Below are positions 35,287 to 43,240 of a DNA stretch of 64,000 nucleotides, in pieces. Source of the DNA: Chitinophagales bacterium (GTDB lineage: Bacteria > Bacteroidota > Bacteroidia > Chitinophagales > JADIYW01); the NCBI GenBank assembly GCA_019694955.1, contig JAIBAX010000006.1, forward strand, positions 60,867-124,866, read 5' to 3'. Under the pieces are notes generated by a model. The model did no database searches. It was given only the letters and a program-made list of their open reading frames with translations, and was not told the DNA's origin. Numbering within the stretch: position 1 is the stretch's first letter; each line of letters starts with the position of its first letter. The translations under genes and the position numbers were made by a program.

Positions 35287-37239
35287 ATGTCTTATCCATA
35301 TCAAATTAAAACCTTAGCGCAGTACCATCAAGTGTATAGAGAGAGTATTGAAAACCCCTCTAAATTTTGGTTAGATATTGCACGCCACTTCAAATGGAGA
35401 AAGCAACCCGAAACAACCTCCGAAGTGTTAACATGGAATTTTGAGCAACCTTTAATAGAATGGTTTAAAGGGTGCAAGCTAAATATTACAGAAAATTGTA
35501 TCGATAGACACCTAGAACACGACGCAAATACTCCTGCATTAATATGGGAACCCAACGATCCGGAGGAACATCAACGCATACTTACATACAAAGAACTGCA
35601 CTTTAAAGTATGTCAATTTGCACACGTTCTGAAGAATAATGGCGTAAAAAAAGGCGATCGCATATGTATATATATGGGTATGGTACCTGAATTAGCCATT
35701 GCAGTGCTGGCATCAGCGAGAATTGGCGCCATTCACAGCGTCGTATTCGGTGGGTTTAGTGCGCAAAGTATCGCCGATAGACTCATAGATGCGCAGGCGG
35801 AGTTTATCATCACCCAAGATGGTGCATACCGTGGAAATAAGGAAATACCATTGAAAAGTGTCATCGATGATGCCCTCCTTCAATGCTCTTTTGTTAAAAG
35901 GGTAATTGTACTTACGCATAACAGAATGCCTGTTAGCATGATAAAAGGCAGAGATGTTTGGTGGGAGAATGAGATAAAAAAAGTCGAAACACAGGGCAAT
36001 CCTGATTTTCCGGCAGAAGAAATGGATGCAGAAGACCCCTTGTTTATCCTTTATACGAGCGGCAGCACCGGAAAACCCAAAGGAGTTGTTCATACCTGCG
36101 GAGGTTATATGGTTTACACGAATTATACATTTGTAAACGTTTTTCAATATCAGAAAGGCGAGATACATTTCTGTACAGCAGATATTGGTTGGATTACTGG
36201 ACATAGCTATATTGTATATGGTCCACTGAGTGCGGGGGCTACTTCGCTGATGTTCGAAGGAATTCCTACTTGGCCGGATGCGGGCAGGTTTTGGGATATT
36301 GTCGATAAATACCGTGTTAATATCCTCTACACAGCGCCGACGGCACTAAGGAGCCTTATGGCCTTCGGAAACGGCCCGCTGCAAGGGAAAGAGTTGACTT
36401 CTCTACGTGTATTGGGAACTGTCGGTGAACCTATTAACGAAGAAGCGTGGCACTGGTATCATGAAAAAATAGGAAAAGGGAAATGTCCAATCGTAGATAC
36501 TTGGTGGCAAACAGAAACCGGTGGCATCATGATATCCAACTTGGCAGGTGTTACACCACACAAGCCTGCCCACGCCACTTATCCATTACCTGGTATTCAA
36601 CCCATCCTCGTAGATGAAAATGGTCATGTGATTGCCGGAACAGACGCTTCCACAGGTGAATGGCCGAAAGAGGTAGTCAACGGAAATTTGTGCGTAAAAT
36701 TTCCATGGCCGGGAATGTTGAGGACAACCTTTGGTGATCACGAGCGTTGTCGGTTGAACTATTTTTCTACTTATCAGGAGATGTATTTTACAGGCGATGG
36801 TTGTTTTAGAGATAAAGATGGCAATTATAGAATCACGGGAAGAGTGGACGACGTCTTAAATGTAAGTGGTCATAGAATAGGAACAGCAGAAGTGGAAAAT
36901 GCCATCAATATGTACACAGACGTAGTAGAAAGCGCAGTAGTAGGCTACCCACACGACATAAAAGGTCAGGGAATCTATGCTTTTGTCATTTTGCAACAAA
37001 CTTCCGAGAATCAGGATTTGACAAGGCAAGATATTTTACAAACGGTAACGAGGTTAATAGGTGCCATTGCCAAACCCGATAAGATACAATTTGTATCAGG
37101 TCTTCCAAAAACACGTAGTGGAAAGATCATGAGGCGTATTTTAAGAAAAATTGCAGAAAACGAAATACAACATTTAGGAGATACCACTACCCTATTGGAT
37201 CCTGGTATTGTCGATGAAATTGTAAAAGGAAGATTGTAA
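35287..37239 (+). CDS. acs: Acetyl-CoA synthetase (AMP-forming)
   Basis: A 650-residue Acs. It activates acetate to acetyl-CoA via acetyl-AMP. It shows the AMP-binding P-loop YTSGSTGKPKGVVHT, WWQTETGGIM, the hinge region ITGRVDDVLNVSGHRIGTAEVE and the C-terminal KTRSGKIMRR, whose Lys613 is the residue acetylated for regulation in other bacteria. The length is typical. It appears monocistronic, with a 53-nt convergent gap after it. Confidence 0.95.
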   Translation: MSYPYQIKTLAQYHQVYRESIENPSKFWLDIARHFKWRKQPETTSEVLTWNFEQPLIEWFKGCKLNITENCIDRHLEHDANTPALIWEPNDPEEHQRILTYKELHFKVCQFAHVLKNNGVKKGDRICIYMGMVPELAIAVLASARIGAIHSVVFGGFSAQSIADRLIDAQAEFIITQDGAYRGNKEIPLKSVIDDALLQCSFVKRVIVLTHNRMPVSMIKGRDVWWENEIKKVETQGNPDFPAEEMDAEDPLFILYTSGSTGKPKGVVHTCGGYMVYTNYTFVNVFQYQKGEIHFCTADIGWITGHSYIVYGPLSAGATSLMFEGIPTWPDAGRFWDIVDKYRVNILYTAPTALRSLMAFGNGPLQGKELTSLRVLGTVGEPINEEAWHWYHEKIGKGKCPIVDTWWQTETGGIMISNLAGVTPHKPAHATYPLPGIQPILVDENGHVIAGTDASTGEWPKEVVNGNLCVKFPWPGMLRTTFGDHERCRLNYFSTYQEMYFTGDGCFRDKDGNYRITGRVDDVLNVSGHRIGTAEVENAINMYTDVVESAVVGYPHDIKGQGIYAFVILQQTSENQDLTRQDILQTVTRLIGAIAKPDKIQFVSGLPKTRSGKIMRRILRKIAENEIQHLGDTTTLLDPGIVDEIVKGRL

Positions 37240-37292
37240 GTAACTGCGCATATCTATTAAGTCACTCACGGGGTTTTTGTTTGGTATTGCCA

Positions 37293-37733
37293 CTATCTTG
37301 GCATTCCTTCTATAACTTCTTTCAGCTTCCATAAATCGCCGTCCTGACGTTTTTGAAACGATTTTTTCATGAAGCGTGATAACATTTTTAACATCAGCGA
37401 CTTGAATGTTGTTTCTGTAATGGAAACCAATTCAGTAGCATCGCCTATTTTGTTAAAACGATTCACTATCTTAGATGTCATAACCGGATTTTCCAGTATG
37501 CCATCCATTTGCTTATATTTTTCTTTTTTTGTTATCGTTTCAGTTAATTCGAATAGCTTACCATTGTTTCTGTAGAAGTGTTTCGCTTTCGAACCAACTT
37601 CTCCTGGAATTCCTTCGATATGTTCCAATTTTTCAAAAGAGGTCAACCACAGTTTTAAGTTATCGGGATGATCAAAGAAATCCCAAACTTCTTCTATATT
37701 TCTATTAATCAAGACCTTGCTTTCTACAATCAT
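37293..37733 (-). CDS. SRPBCC (START/polyketide cyclase-like) family protein
   Basis: A 146-residue protein with the SRPBCC N-terminus (VESKVLINRNIEEVWDFFDHPDNLKLWLTSFEKLE) and a final long helix (RFMKKSFQKRQDGDLWKLKEVIEG). The fold encloses a hydrophobic ligand pocket. The ligand is unknown. It is the last gene of the fabH-FAD oxidoreductase operon, 18 nt after the oxidoreductase, so a lipid-like ligand is a reasonable guess only. Confidence 0.8.
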   Translation of the reverse strand: MIVESKVLINRNIEEVWDFFDHPDNLKLWLTSFEKLEHIEGIPGEVGSKAKHFYRNNGKLFELTETITKKEKYKQMDGILENPVMTSKIVNRFNKIGDATELVSITETTFKSLMLKMLSRFMKKSFQKRQDGDLWKLKEVIEGMPR

Positions 37734-37751
37734 ATATATATATTTTAGTGT

Positions 37752-38783
37752 TTATGATCTATTCCATTTAATAATGTCATCGGGTACAATACTTCCCTGA
37801 GCCATTTGCCGTACCTGTTGTGCCAAATAGGGTGCCATCAGCACACCTTTTGTTCCTAATCCATTTAAAATATAAGCATTGGGATGTCGTTCAGACCTGC
37901 CAATTAAAGGTTTTCTGTCCTTTGTTGTTGGGCGTATGGCCGCAGTATGTTGGAGGATGGTAAAATCATCGTCAATCATTTGCTTGAGTTTTTCTAGAAG
38001 TGCTGTTTTTCCTTCCTCATTGGGTTCGTCATCCGTAAATGCCCATTCATACGTTGCCCCCATAAGGAAACTACCATCTTCCAAGGGCGATAAAATGCCA
38101 TTCTTCTGCGTGATAGTGTCAGAAGTAAAATTATCCATTTTTACCTGAATGATTTGTCCCTTAGTTGGTACAAAGGGAAGATGGGGAAAAAATGGGTTTT
38201 CGTCTGCTGTATAACCTTGGCAGAAGACAATATGTTCAGCAAAAAGATCCTCATAAGCGAACCCATTTTCTTGGACAATAACATCATCGATATCAAATGT
38301 TTTTTCTGTTAAGCTATCGGATGAAAGAAAGTACTCCCGAGAGCTGTGAGTAAATTCCTTACAATTGAGGTAAAAACCTCCCTTCATCATGCCGGTATAT
38401 TCAGCTTTTAGTAGAGGATGTTCATTTTTCGTGACGGGAAGTAATATTTCATATCCTTCCATTCCCACTTTTACATCATAGAGGTTGGCTTCCAATGCTG
38501 TTGGAAGCAATTTAAGAATGGTTCTTTCGAAGAAGAACTTGCTTTTTATATGTTCTTCCCAATAATTATATAATGCTTTGGCGAAAGGTAAAAAAAGATC
38601 ATAATTCCATGATTTCACAAAGCGCTGACCCGTTACCGGGTTGATGATACCATTTGCAGTTGTTGAAGCATTTTTTTTGCCATTATCTATTATCTGAAAA
38701 GATAGGTTGTTTCTTAGGAGTTCAATCGCCATACATGTTCCGGCCAATCCTTGCCCAATGATAAGAAAATCTACTTTCTTCAT
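37752..38783 (-). CDS. FAD-dependent oxidoreductase (DAO family)
   Basis: A 343-residue flavoprotein with the N-terminal FAD motif FLIIGQGLAGTCMAIELL, an NGIINPVTGQRFVKSW segment and a C-terminal KPLIGRSERHPNAYILNGLGTKGVLMAP that closes the FAD site. It belongs to the D-amino acid oxidase/glycine oxidase/MnmC-like group; the substrate is not identifiable. The start ATG overlaps the fabH stop as TAATG, indicating translational coupling. Confidence 0.85.
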   Translation of the reverse strand: MKKVDFLIIGQGLAGTCMAIELLRNNLSFQIIDNGKKNASTTANGIINPVTGQRFVKSWNYDLFLPFAKALYNYWEEHIKSKFFFERTILKLLPTALEANLYDVKVGMEGYEILLPVTKNEHPLLKAEYTGMMKGGFYLNCKEFTHSSREYFLSSDSLTEKTFDIDDVIVQENGFAYEDLFAEHIVFCQGYTADENPFFPHLPFVPTKGQIIQVKMDNFTSDTITQKNGILSPLEDGSFLMGATYEWAFTDDEPNEEGKTALLEKLKQMIDDDFTILQHTAAIRPTTKDRKPLIGRSERHPNAYILNGLGTKGVLMAPYLAQQVRQMAQGSIVPDDIIKWNRS

Positions 38784-39781
38784 TAGTAAGCCCATTGGAT
38801 ATAAGCGGCGCCATAGGAATATCCGGAACCAAAAGCCGTTATAACCACCTTATCACCGGGAACTAAATGCTGTTCCAACTCAGATAAAACCAATGGTATG
38901 GTCGCAGAAGAGGTATTGCCGTATTTATGAATATTTACAGGTACTTTTTCCATAGGAAAATCTAATAGTTTTGCTACCGCTTCGATGATTCTTAAATTGG
39001 CCTGATGTGGTATGACAAATTTCACTTCTTCTTTTGACAGTCCATTTCTTGATAAGATGATGTTGGTAACATCAGCCATGGCATTTACGGCACTTTTAAA
39101 AACAGCACGCCCATCTTGCCGTATTTTTGTATACTCATTTGATACAGTTTCCGGTGAAATGGGAAATGCAGAACCACCCCCTTTGACAATAATATTTTCT
39201 GCCTGAGCAGGATCAGATTTGATTTTTACATCCACAACGCCATAATTGTTGTCCATAGCTTTTAATAACACGGCAGTTCCTGCATCACCGAACAAAATGC
39301 CCGTACCTCTGTCAGAAAAATCAGTAATGGCGCTAAGGTTCTCTGCACACACGACGATTATTTGTTTATACTTTCCGCTTTTCATGTAAGCAGATACAAT
39401 GTCGAGGGCAAATAAAAATCCACCGCAAGCGGCGGTAATATCAAAGGCAAAACCGCTATTGATACCGGTTTCTCGAGCAATAATACACGCAGTAGCCGGA
39501 AATTTATAATCAGGATTAGAGGAACAGCAGATAATGCCATCAATTTCTGCTGCATTAAATCCAGTTTTCGAATAAAGATGCTCAATTGCTTTGATCCCTA
39601 AAAAAGAGGCTCCCTTTCCTTCAGTAAGTATTCTTCTTTCTAAGATACCCGTTCTTTCAATAATCCACTGTGCATTTGTATCCATCAACTTTTCCAAATC
39701 TTCATTGGTAAGTCTCTTTTCCGGTAAGTACGCACCGATTCCAATAATGGATGGAATGATATTTTTTTCAGTCTCTGACAT
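38783..39781 (-). CDS. fabH: 3-oxoacyl-ACP synthase III
   Basis: A 332-residue KAS III. It condenses acetyl-CoA (or a branched starter) with malonyl-ACP to begin fatty acid synthesis. The catalytic triad is visible: Cys119 (TAACGGF), His259 (IPHQANLRI) and Asn289 (KYGNTSSA). The start is ATG 39781, because the frame upstream of it contains the promoter. It heads an operon with a DAO-type flavoprotein and an SRPBCC protein, so it may be a second, specialised KAS III rather than the housekeeping enzyme. Confidence 0.9.
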   Translation of the reverse strand: MSETEKNIIPSIIGIGAYLPEKRLTNEDLEKLMDTNAQWIIERTGILERRILTEGKGASFLGIKAIEHLYSKTGFNAAEIDGIICCSSNPDYKFPATACIIARETGINSGFAFDITAACGGFLFALDIVSAYMKSGKYKQIIVVCAENLSAITDFSDRGTGILFGDAGTAVLLKAMDNNYGVVDVKIKSDPAQAENIIVKGGGSAFPISPETVSNEYTKIRQDGRAVFKSAVNAMADVTNIILSRNGLSKEEVKFVIPHQANLRIIEAVAKLLDFPMEKVPVNIHKYGNTSSATIPLVLSELEQHLVPGDKVVITAFGSGYSYGAAYIQWAY

Positions 39782-39788
39782 TGAACCA

Positions 39789-39796
39789 CAAATATA
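39789..39796 (-). promoter_or_regulatory. -7 box (TATATTTG) of fabH
   Basis: Exact TAnnTTTG on the minus strand ending seven bases before the fabH ATG, so the leader is at most a few nucleotides. Confidence 0.6.
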
Positions 39797-39843
39797 ATTT
39801 TTTGTTTGTAAGGTAGAAGGAAATATTACTACCAACTAAGAAA

Positions 39844-40389
39844 ATGTATATGAAAAAATACGTATTTGGAACTTTTAAAACCATACCATTTTGGGTATTA
39901 CCACTTATTATAGGTGTTTTTTCCATGTGCGGAATGAGTAAAACAAAACATGCTGAAAAAGTAGCTATTTCAGGTAATGATGAAGTATTTCCCGATTCAT
40001 TAAAGGTTTTCAAAACGGAAGAGGAATGGAAGAAGATACTTACTCCTGAACAGTTTGAGGTGACGAGAAAGAAGGGCACAGAACGTGCTTGTAGTGGTGC
40101 TTTTTGGAACAATCACGAAAAAGGTACCTATTTATGTGTGTGCTGCCAGCTTCCTTTGTTTTCGTCCGGGGAAAAATTTGATTCCGGTACAGGATGGCCC
40201 AGCTTTTTTGAACCAATAGAAAAGCGAAATATCACCTACCATGCGGACAATAGTTACGGAATGAAGCGTATGGAAATTGAATGTGCAAGATGTGGTGCAC
40301 ACTTAGGACATGTTTTTGACGATGGTCCTGCTCCGGAAGGCAAACGTTATTGCATTAACTCTGTTTCATTAATCTTTGTGCCAGGATAA
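39844..40389 (+). CDS. msrB: Exported peptide-methionine (R)-S-oxide reductase
   Basis: A 181-residue MsrB with an N-terminal hydrophobic export signal (PFWVLPLIIGVFSMCG). It reduces methionine-R-sulfoxide in proteins. Zinc ligands are Cys98, Cys101, Cys147 and Cys150 (LCVCC ... CARC). The nucleophile is Cys170 in RYCINSVSL and Cys83 (ERACSG) is the likely resolving Cys. Export to the periplasm or outer leaflet suggests repair of envelope proteins. It diverges from fabH. Confidence 0.92.
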   Translation: MYMKKYVFGTFKTIPFWVLPLIIGVFSMCGMSKTKHAEKVAISGNDEVFPDSLKVFKTEEEWKKILTPEQFEVTRKKGTERACSGAFWNNHEKGTYLCVCCQLPLFSSGEKFDSGTGWPSFFEPIEKRNITYHADNSYGMKRMEIECARCGAHLGHVFDDGPAPEGKRYCINSVSLIFVPG

Positions 40390-40404
40390 ATTATAACAAG
40401 ATGA

Positions 40405-40494
40405 TTTATAAAGTAGTCCACTCGTTTTCATGGGGAGACACGTAAACAGGAATTGGATTTTACTAATGGACTTACTTTTGTGATTACAATGGTT
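40405..40494. repeat. Dispersed intergenic element with inverted ends
   Basis: AAAGTAGTCCA at the left and TGGACTTACTTT at the right form an imperfect inverted repeat. The right part (GACACG, GGAATTG, AATGGAC, CTTTTGTGATTA in order) matches 47818-47876. Both copies sit in convergent gaps. Confidence 0.65.
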
Positions 40495-40511
40495 TTCCAA
40501 GTCATGGTGAA

Positions 40512-40545
40512 CCGTTATAGACAGTTGACCGTGGTCTGTGGACAA
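40512..40545. repeat. Short 7-nt-period repeat
   Basis: About four heptads (ACAGTTG, ACCGTGG, TCTGTGG, ACAAAAA) of the family seen at 4750 and 34434, again in a convergent gap. Confidence 0.55.
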
Positions 40546-40601
40546 AAACAACCTTATAATAATATTATATCCTTCTAATGCTGAATTTTGGTATAAATTC
40601 G

Positions 40602-41447
40602 TTATAACTGTACGTTTATATGAAATAATTCTGTGTCACCGATATCATTATCAGCGACTAACAGCAATTGATAATTTTCCTTAAGCGCATGTGCGATGCA
40701 TACAGATTCTATTTTTTGTTTTTCCAATCTGGTATCCAATTCGGGCAGATCTATTTTTTGAGCTCGTCGCATATTGAAATCTGTTGCAGGATGGTCCAAG
40801 CGATACAGTACACTACCTAATATTGCACCATCATCGTAACTGTTTTCTGTGGCTTCTGCTGAGGCGGTTATCCATAAAAAATCGTGTTCAGAATCGTATG
40901 CAGCTCCTGAAATGCCTAATACATGCTCTTGAAAAGTAATGTCTGGAATTTCTTTGATGTCAATAATATTGATATGTGTATTGTGAATGCTGCATCTTAT
41001 GAGGTGATTGGGTTGTGAAAGATTGGCACGGTTAAATAGCCATAGCTCCTCTTTTACCATTGTTGCTGCTTCGATATTCATTTCCTTTGTAAATTCACGT
41101 TTGCGTAATTCATTATAAAATGAATGATTTTTATGTACTACAAAGTTGGAAGATGCGGGATGAATGATTAAAATATCATCCCTTTTTTCTAATAAAGAGC
41201 CCGATCCAAATACCCAAATATAATCATCAATAATGGTGCAAGCCTCCCAGTCGGGTTTTATAGGCTTTGGAATTCTTTCCTTAAATGAATGTGTGATTAT
41301 AACCTTTTCTTGAACCCTATATGCAGCATCTAGAATGGCAAAATAAGGACAGTCATCTCCAAAAAGAAAAAAAGTGTCTCCATATTTTTCTATTGATGAC
41401 CCGGAAGGGAAATTCAGTTTGGTATGTGATACAAGAGATAAAAGCAT
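40602..41447 (-). CDS. DUF6929-like beta-propeller protein
   Basis: A 281-residue cytoplasmic protein with repeated short strands (FPSGSSIEKYGDTFFLFGDDCPYFAIL, KPDWEACTIIDDYIWVFGSG, ISGAAYDSEHDFLWITASAE, KIESVCIAHALKENYQLLLVADND) typical of a beta-propeller. The SGSS...GDD...DWEA pattern recalls DUF6929. Its function is unknown. The ATG at 41447 is three bases after a -7 box; the slightly longer reading from TTG at 41453 lies inside that box and is rejected. Confidence 0.72.
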   Translation of the reverse strand: MLLSLVSHTKLNFPSGSSIEKYGDTFFLFGDDCPYFAILDAAYRVQEKVIITHSFKERIPKPIKPDWEACTIIDDYIWVFGSGSLLEKRDDILIIHPASSNFVVHKNHSFYNELRKREFTKEMNIEAATMVKEELWLFNRANLSQPNHLIRCSIHNTHINIIDIKEIPDITFQEHVLGISGAAYDSEHDFLWITASAEATENSYDDGAILGSVLYRLDHPATDFNMRRAQKIDLPELDTRLEKQKIESVCIAHALKENYQLLLVADNDIGDTELFHINVQL

Positions 41448-41450
41448 GCG

Positions 41451-41458
41451 CAAATATA
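41451..41458 (-). promoter_or_regulatory. -7 box (TATATTTG), three bases before an ATG
   Basis: Exact TAnnTTTG on the minus strand, separated from the ATG by only CGC. This is the clearest leaderless arrangement in the window. Confidence 0.6.
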
Positions 41459-41511
41459 TTTAATTCACCTTGATTAACAATCTTTAACAGCGTATTAAGA
41501 AAAACCTTTCA

Positions 41512-41519
41512 TACTTTTG
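41512..41519 (+). promoter_or_regulatory. -7 box (TACTTTTG) of the PDZ gene
   Basis: Exact TAnnTTTG, 42 nt before the ATG at 41562. Confidence 0.55.
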
Positions 41520-41561
41520 AACTCGTATGTCGAACTGTATAGCATTATCTAAACAATAAAC

Positions 41562-42731
41562 ATGACAAGTATGCTTAGAAATTATAAGGTGGGCATTTTA
41601 TGTGCTTTTTTTGCCGTAAACGCAGTTTCTCATTTGTATGCTCAAAACCCCAAAGGAAAGATTATTATCAAATCGTATGAGCTGGATGGTGATAAAGAGC
41701 CAAAGGTAAACACGCAGGTGTATAGCTTTGACCAAAACCTTAACCCGGAAATGCAGTTGTTTTTGGATTCATTATTGCCGTCGTTTAATTGGGATTCAGG
41801 CGTGATGACGATGTTGCCACTATCGGATGTCAATGTTTTTTTTGAAGAGATGTCACAACCCAAGCCTTATTTGGGTATTGTTTTCCAAGACTTAAAAAAT
41901 CCGGAAGCCACCGAAGTAAGTTCTACCATTGAAGTTACGAAGGTAATGGAAAATAGCGCTGCTGCCGAAGCGGGGATACAAGTAGGCGATGAAATTAAAA
42001 GTATTAACGAAGTTACAATAAATGAATTGTCACAAATCGTTCAGATGGTTCAGGAACATGCTGTGGGAGATACTTTGAATGTGAAGATTAGCCGCAATGG
42101 AGAAGAGATTGTGCTCACACCAATTTTAAAAGCAAGAAATGAACAAAATTCCATGCCTCAGGCTTTAATATTAAATGGGAACAACAGTCGTTCTATGCAA
42201 GGTATATTGCCACCATTTGAGATGGGACTCCCTCCTGTTCAAATACAACGCCCAGGTCCACGATTGGGCGTAACCATCGTTACGCTGGATGCTGAAATGA
42301 AAAAAGATTTACATGTTAAAAAGCAAAATGGTGTTTTAGTGACACAAGTCGTAAAAAATTCCAATGCTGAAATTGCAGGTTTAAAAGTAAATGATGTGAT
42401 TATTGAGGTGGATGGCAACCCTGTTCTTCAACCAAAAGATGTAAAAGAGGCCATTTGTTGTAAAAAGATGGGTTCTGATGTCACCATCAAATACTTGCGT
42501 TACGGTAAGAAAAAAGAAACAGTTGCATACTTGAATCAATTTGAGGAAAATTGGGACGATACCCAAAGTCCTAATTCCTTTAATTTTAATATGTTACCAA
42601 AATTGAACCTCCAATTAGAAAATGGGCAAGAGATAAATGTACCATTAGATTTATCAGATCAGTTGAAGATTCAGGAAGAACTACAAATGCTCAAACAACG
42701 TTTAGAAGAATTAGAAAAAAAGCAAAAATAA
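41562..42731 (+). CDS. Exported protein with two PDZ domains, no protease domain
   Basis: A 389-residue protein with a signal peptide (cut after SHLYA), a PDZ domain at about residues 105-185 (PYLGIVFQDL ... AAEAGIQVGDEIKSINEVTI) and a second at about 230-315 (RLGVTIVTLDA ... AEIAGLKVNDVIIEVDGNPV), ending in a Gln/Glu/Lys coiled coil. HtrA-type proteases have this double PDZ, but no trypsin-like domain with a catalytic Ser is present, so this is probably a periplasmic adaptor or chaperone-like scaffold. Codon 4 is also ATG. Confidence 0.85.
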   Translation: MTSMLRNYKVGILCAFFAVNAVSHLYAQNPKGKIIIKSYELDGDKEPKVNTQVYSFDQNLNPEMQLFLDSLLPSFNWDSGVMTMLPLSDVNVFFEEMSQPKPYLGIVFQDLKNPEATEVSSTIEVTKVMENSAAAEAGIQVGDEIKSINEVTINELSQIVQMVQEHAVGDTLNVKISRNGEEIVLTPILKARNEQNSMPQALILNGNNSRSMQGILPPFEMGLPPVQIQRPGPRLGVTIVTLDAEMKKDLHVKKQNGVLVTQVVKNSNAEIAGLKVNDVIIEVDGNPVLQPKDVKEAICCKKMGSDVTIKYLRYGKKKETVAYLNQFEENWDDTQSPNSFNFNMLPKLNLQLENGQEINVPLDLSDQLKIQEELQMLKQRLEELEKKQK

Positions 42732-42961
42732 AATCCATTTTACCTTTAGTTATTAATGAAGTAGCTTATTTTAATAGGCTAATTCCTAATTGTTTAAATT
42801 TTTACATATATGTTTAAGGAATCATGTCACAAACGGTTTTTTTTTGTTCATATATTTCACGCAATATTGATTCATATTTGCATCATAAGAGATATTAATT
42901 AAATAGATTATATTTACAAAATAAAGATGGTAGCATTTGAGATTTTAGAAAGTGTAAAAAC

Positions 42962-42990
42962 AAAAAAAGCCTTACTGGACATAAGGCTTT
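42962..42990 (-). terminator. Intrinsic terminator of the 40-residue peptide gene
   Basis: On the minus strand, perfect stem AAAGCCTTA / TAAGGCTTT with a 7-nt loop leads into a T7 tract. It lies 22 nt after the stop codon of the small ORF, supporting that ORF as a real transcription unit. Confidence 0.85.
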
Positions 42991-43012
42991 ATAACAAAAG
43001 ATTTAAGGTAAG

Positions 43013-43135
43013 TTAGGGATTTGTACCTAGTTCATCATTAGTGATAATGGTGCAATTAGCAGTACTAGGAGAATTAGTGTTATTTTGATTATTGTAATTA
43101 GCCAAAAGTAACAAGAGTGCAATTAAGATATTCAT
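43013..43135 (-). CDS. Small gene: 40-residue peptide with hydrophobic N-terminus
   Basis: A 40-codon ORF not similar to anything I know. It begins MNILIALLLLLANYN, a membrane- or export-type segment, and continues with an Asn/Thr/Ser-rich tail with one Cys (SPSTANCTIITNDELGTNP). It has a -7 box TAAATTTG 33 nt upstream and a strong intrinsic terminator 22 nt downstream, all within a 509-nt gap. It is divergent from the 495-residue gene. It could be a secreted signal-peptide precursor, a small membrane peptide or a type I toxin-like peptide; I cannot choose between these. Confidence 0.55.
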   Translation of the reverse strand: MNILIALLLLLANYNNQNNTNSPSTANCTIITNDELGTNP

Positions 43136-43168
43136 AACATTTGATTTTTTAAATTATTTAATAGTCAC

Positions 43169-43176
43169 AAATTTAG
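43169..43176 (-). promoter_or_regulatory. -7 box (TAAATTTG, followed by TGAC) of the small peptide gene
   Basis: Exact TAnnTTTG on the minus strand continuing as TTTGTGAC, the same extension seen at the other promoters of this locus (43211, 44953, 45388). Confidence 0.55.
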
Positions 43177-43210
43177 GGTGTGCTAATTGTAAAAATTAGA
43201 ACAAATATCT

Positions 43211-43234
43211 TATTTTTGTGACATTGTATTTTTG
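43211..43234 (+). promoter_or_regulatory. Two -7 boxes (TATTTTTG) in tandem before the 495-residue gene
   Basis: TATTTTTG at 43211-43218, followed by TGACAT, and again at 43227-43234, six bases before the ATG at 43241. The downstream box predicts a leaderless message, the upstream one a leader of about 20 nt; a protein bound at the GTGACAT between them could switch between the two. Confidence 0.55.
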
Positions 43235-43240
43235 TGAATT

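Noticed and set aside
42927..43016. Plus-strand 29-codon ORF (MVAFEILESVKTKKALLD...) before the 495-residue gene
   Set aside because: It runs through the minus-strand terminator hairpin and its A-run, and no equivalent ORF exists in the two related downstream units, so I take it as chance.
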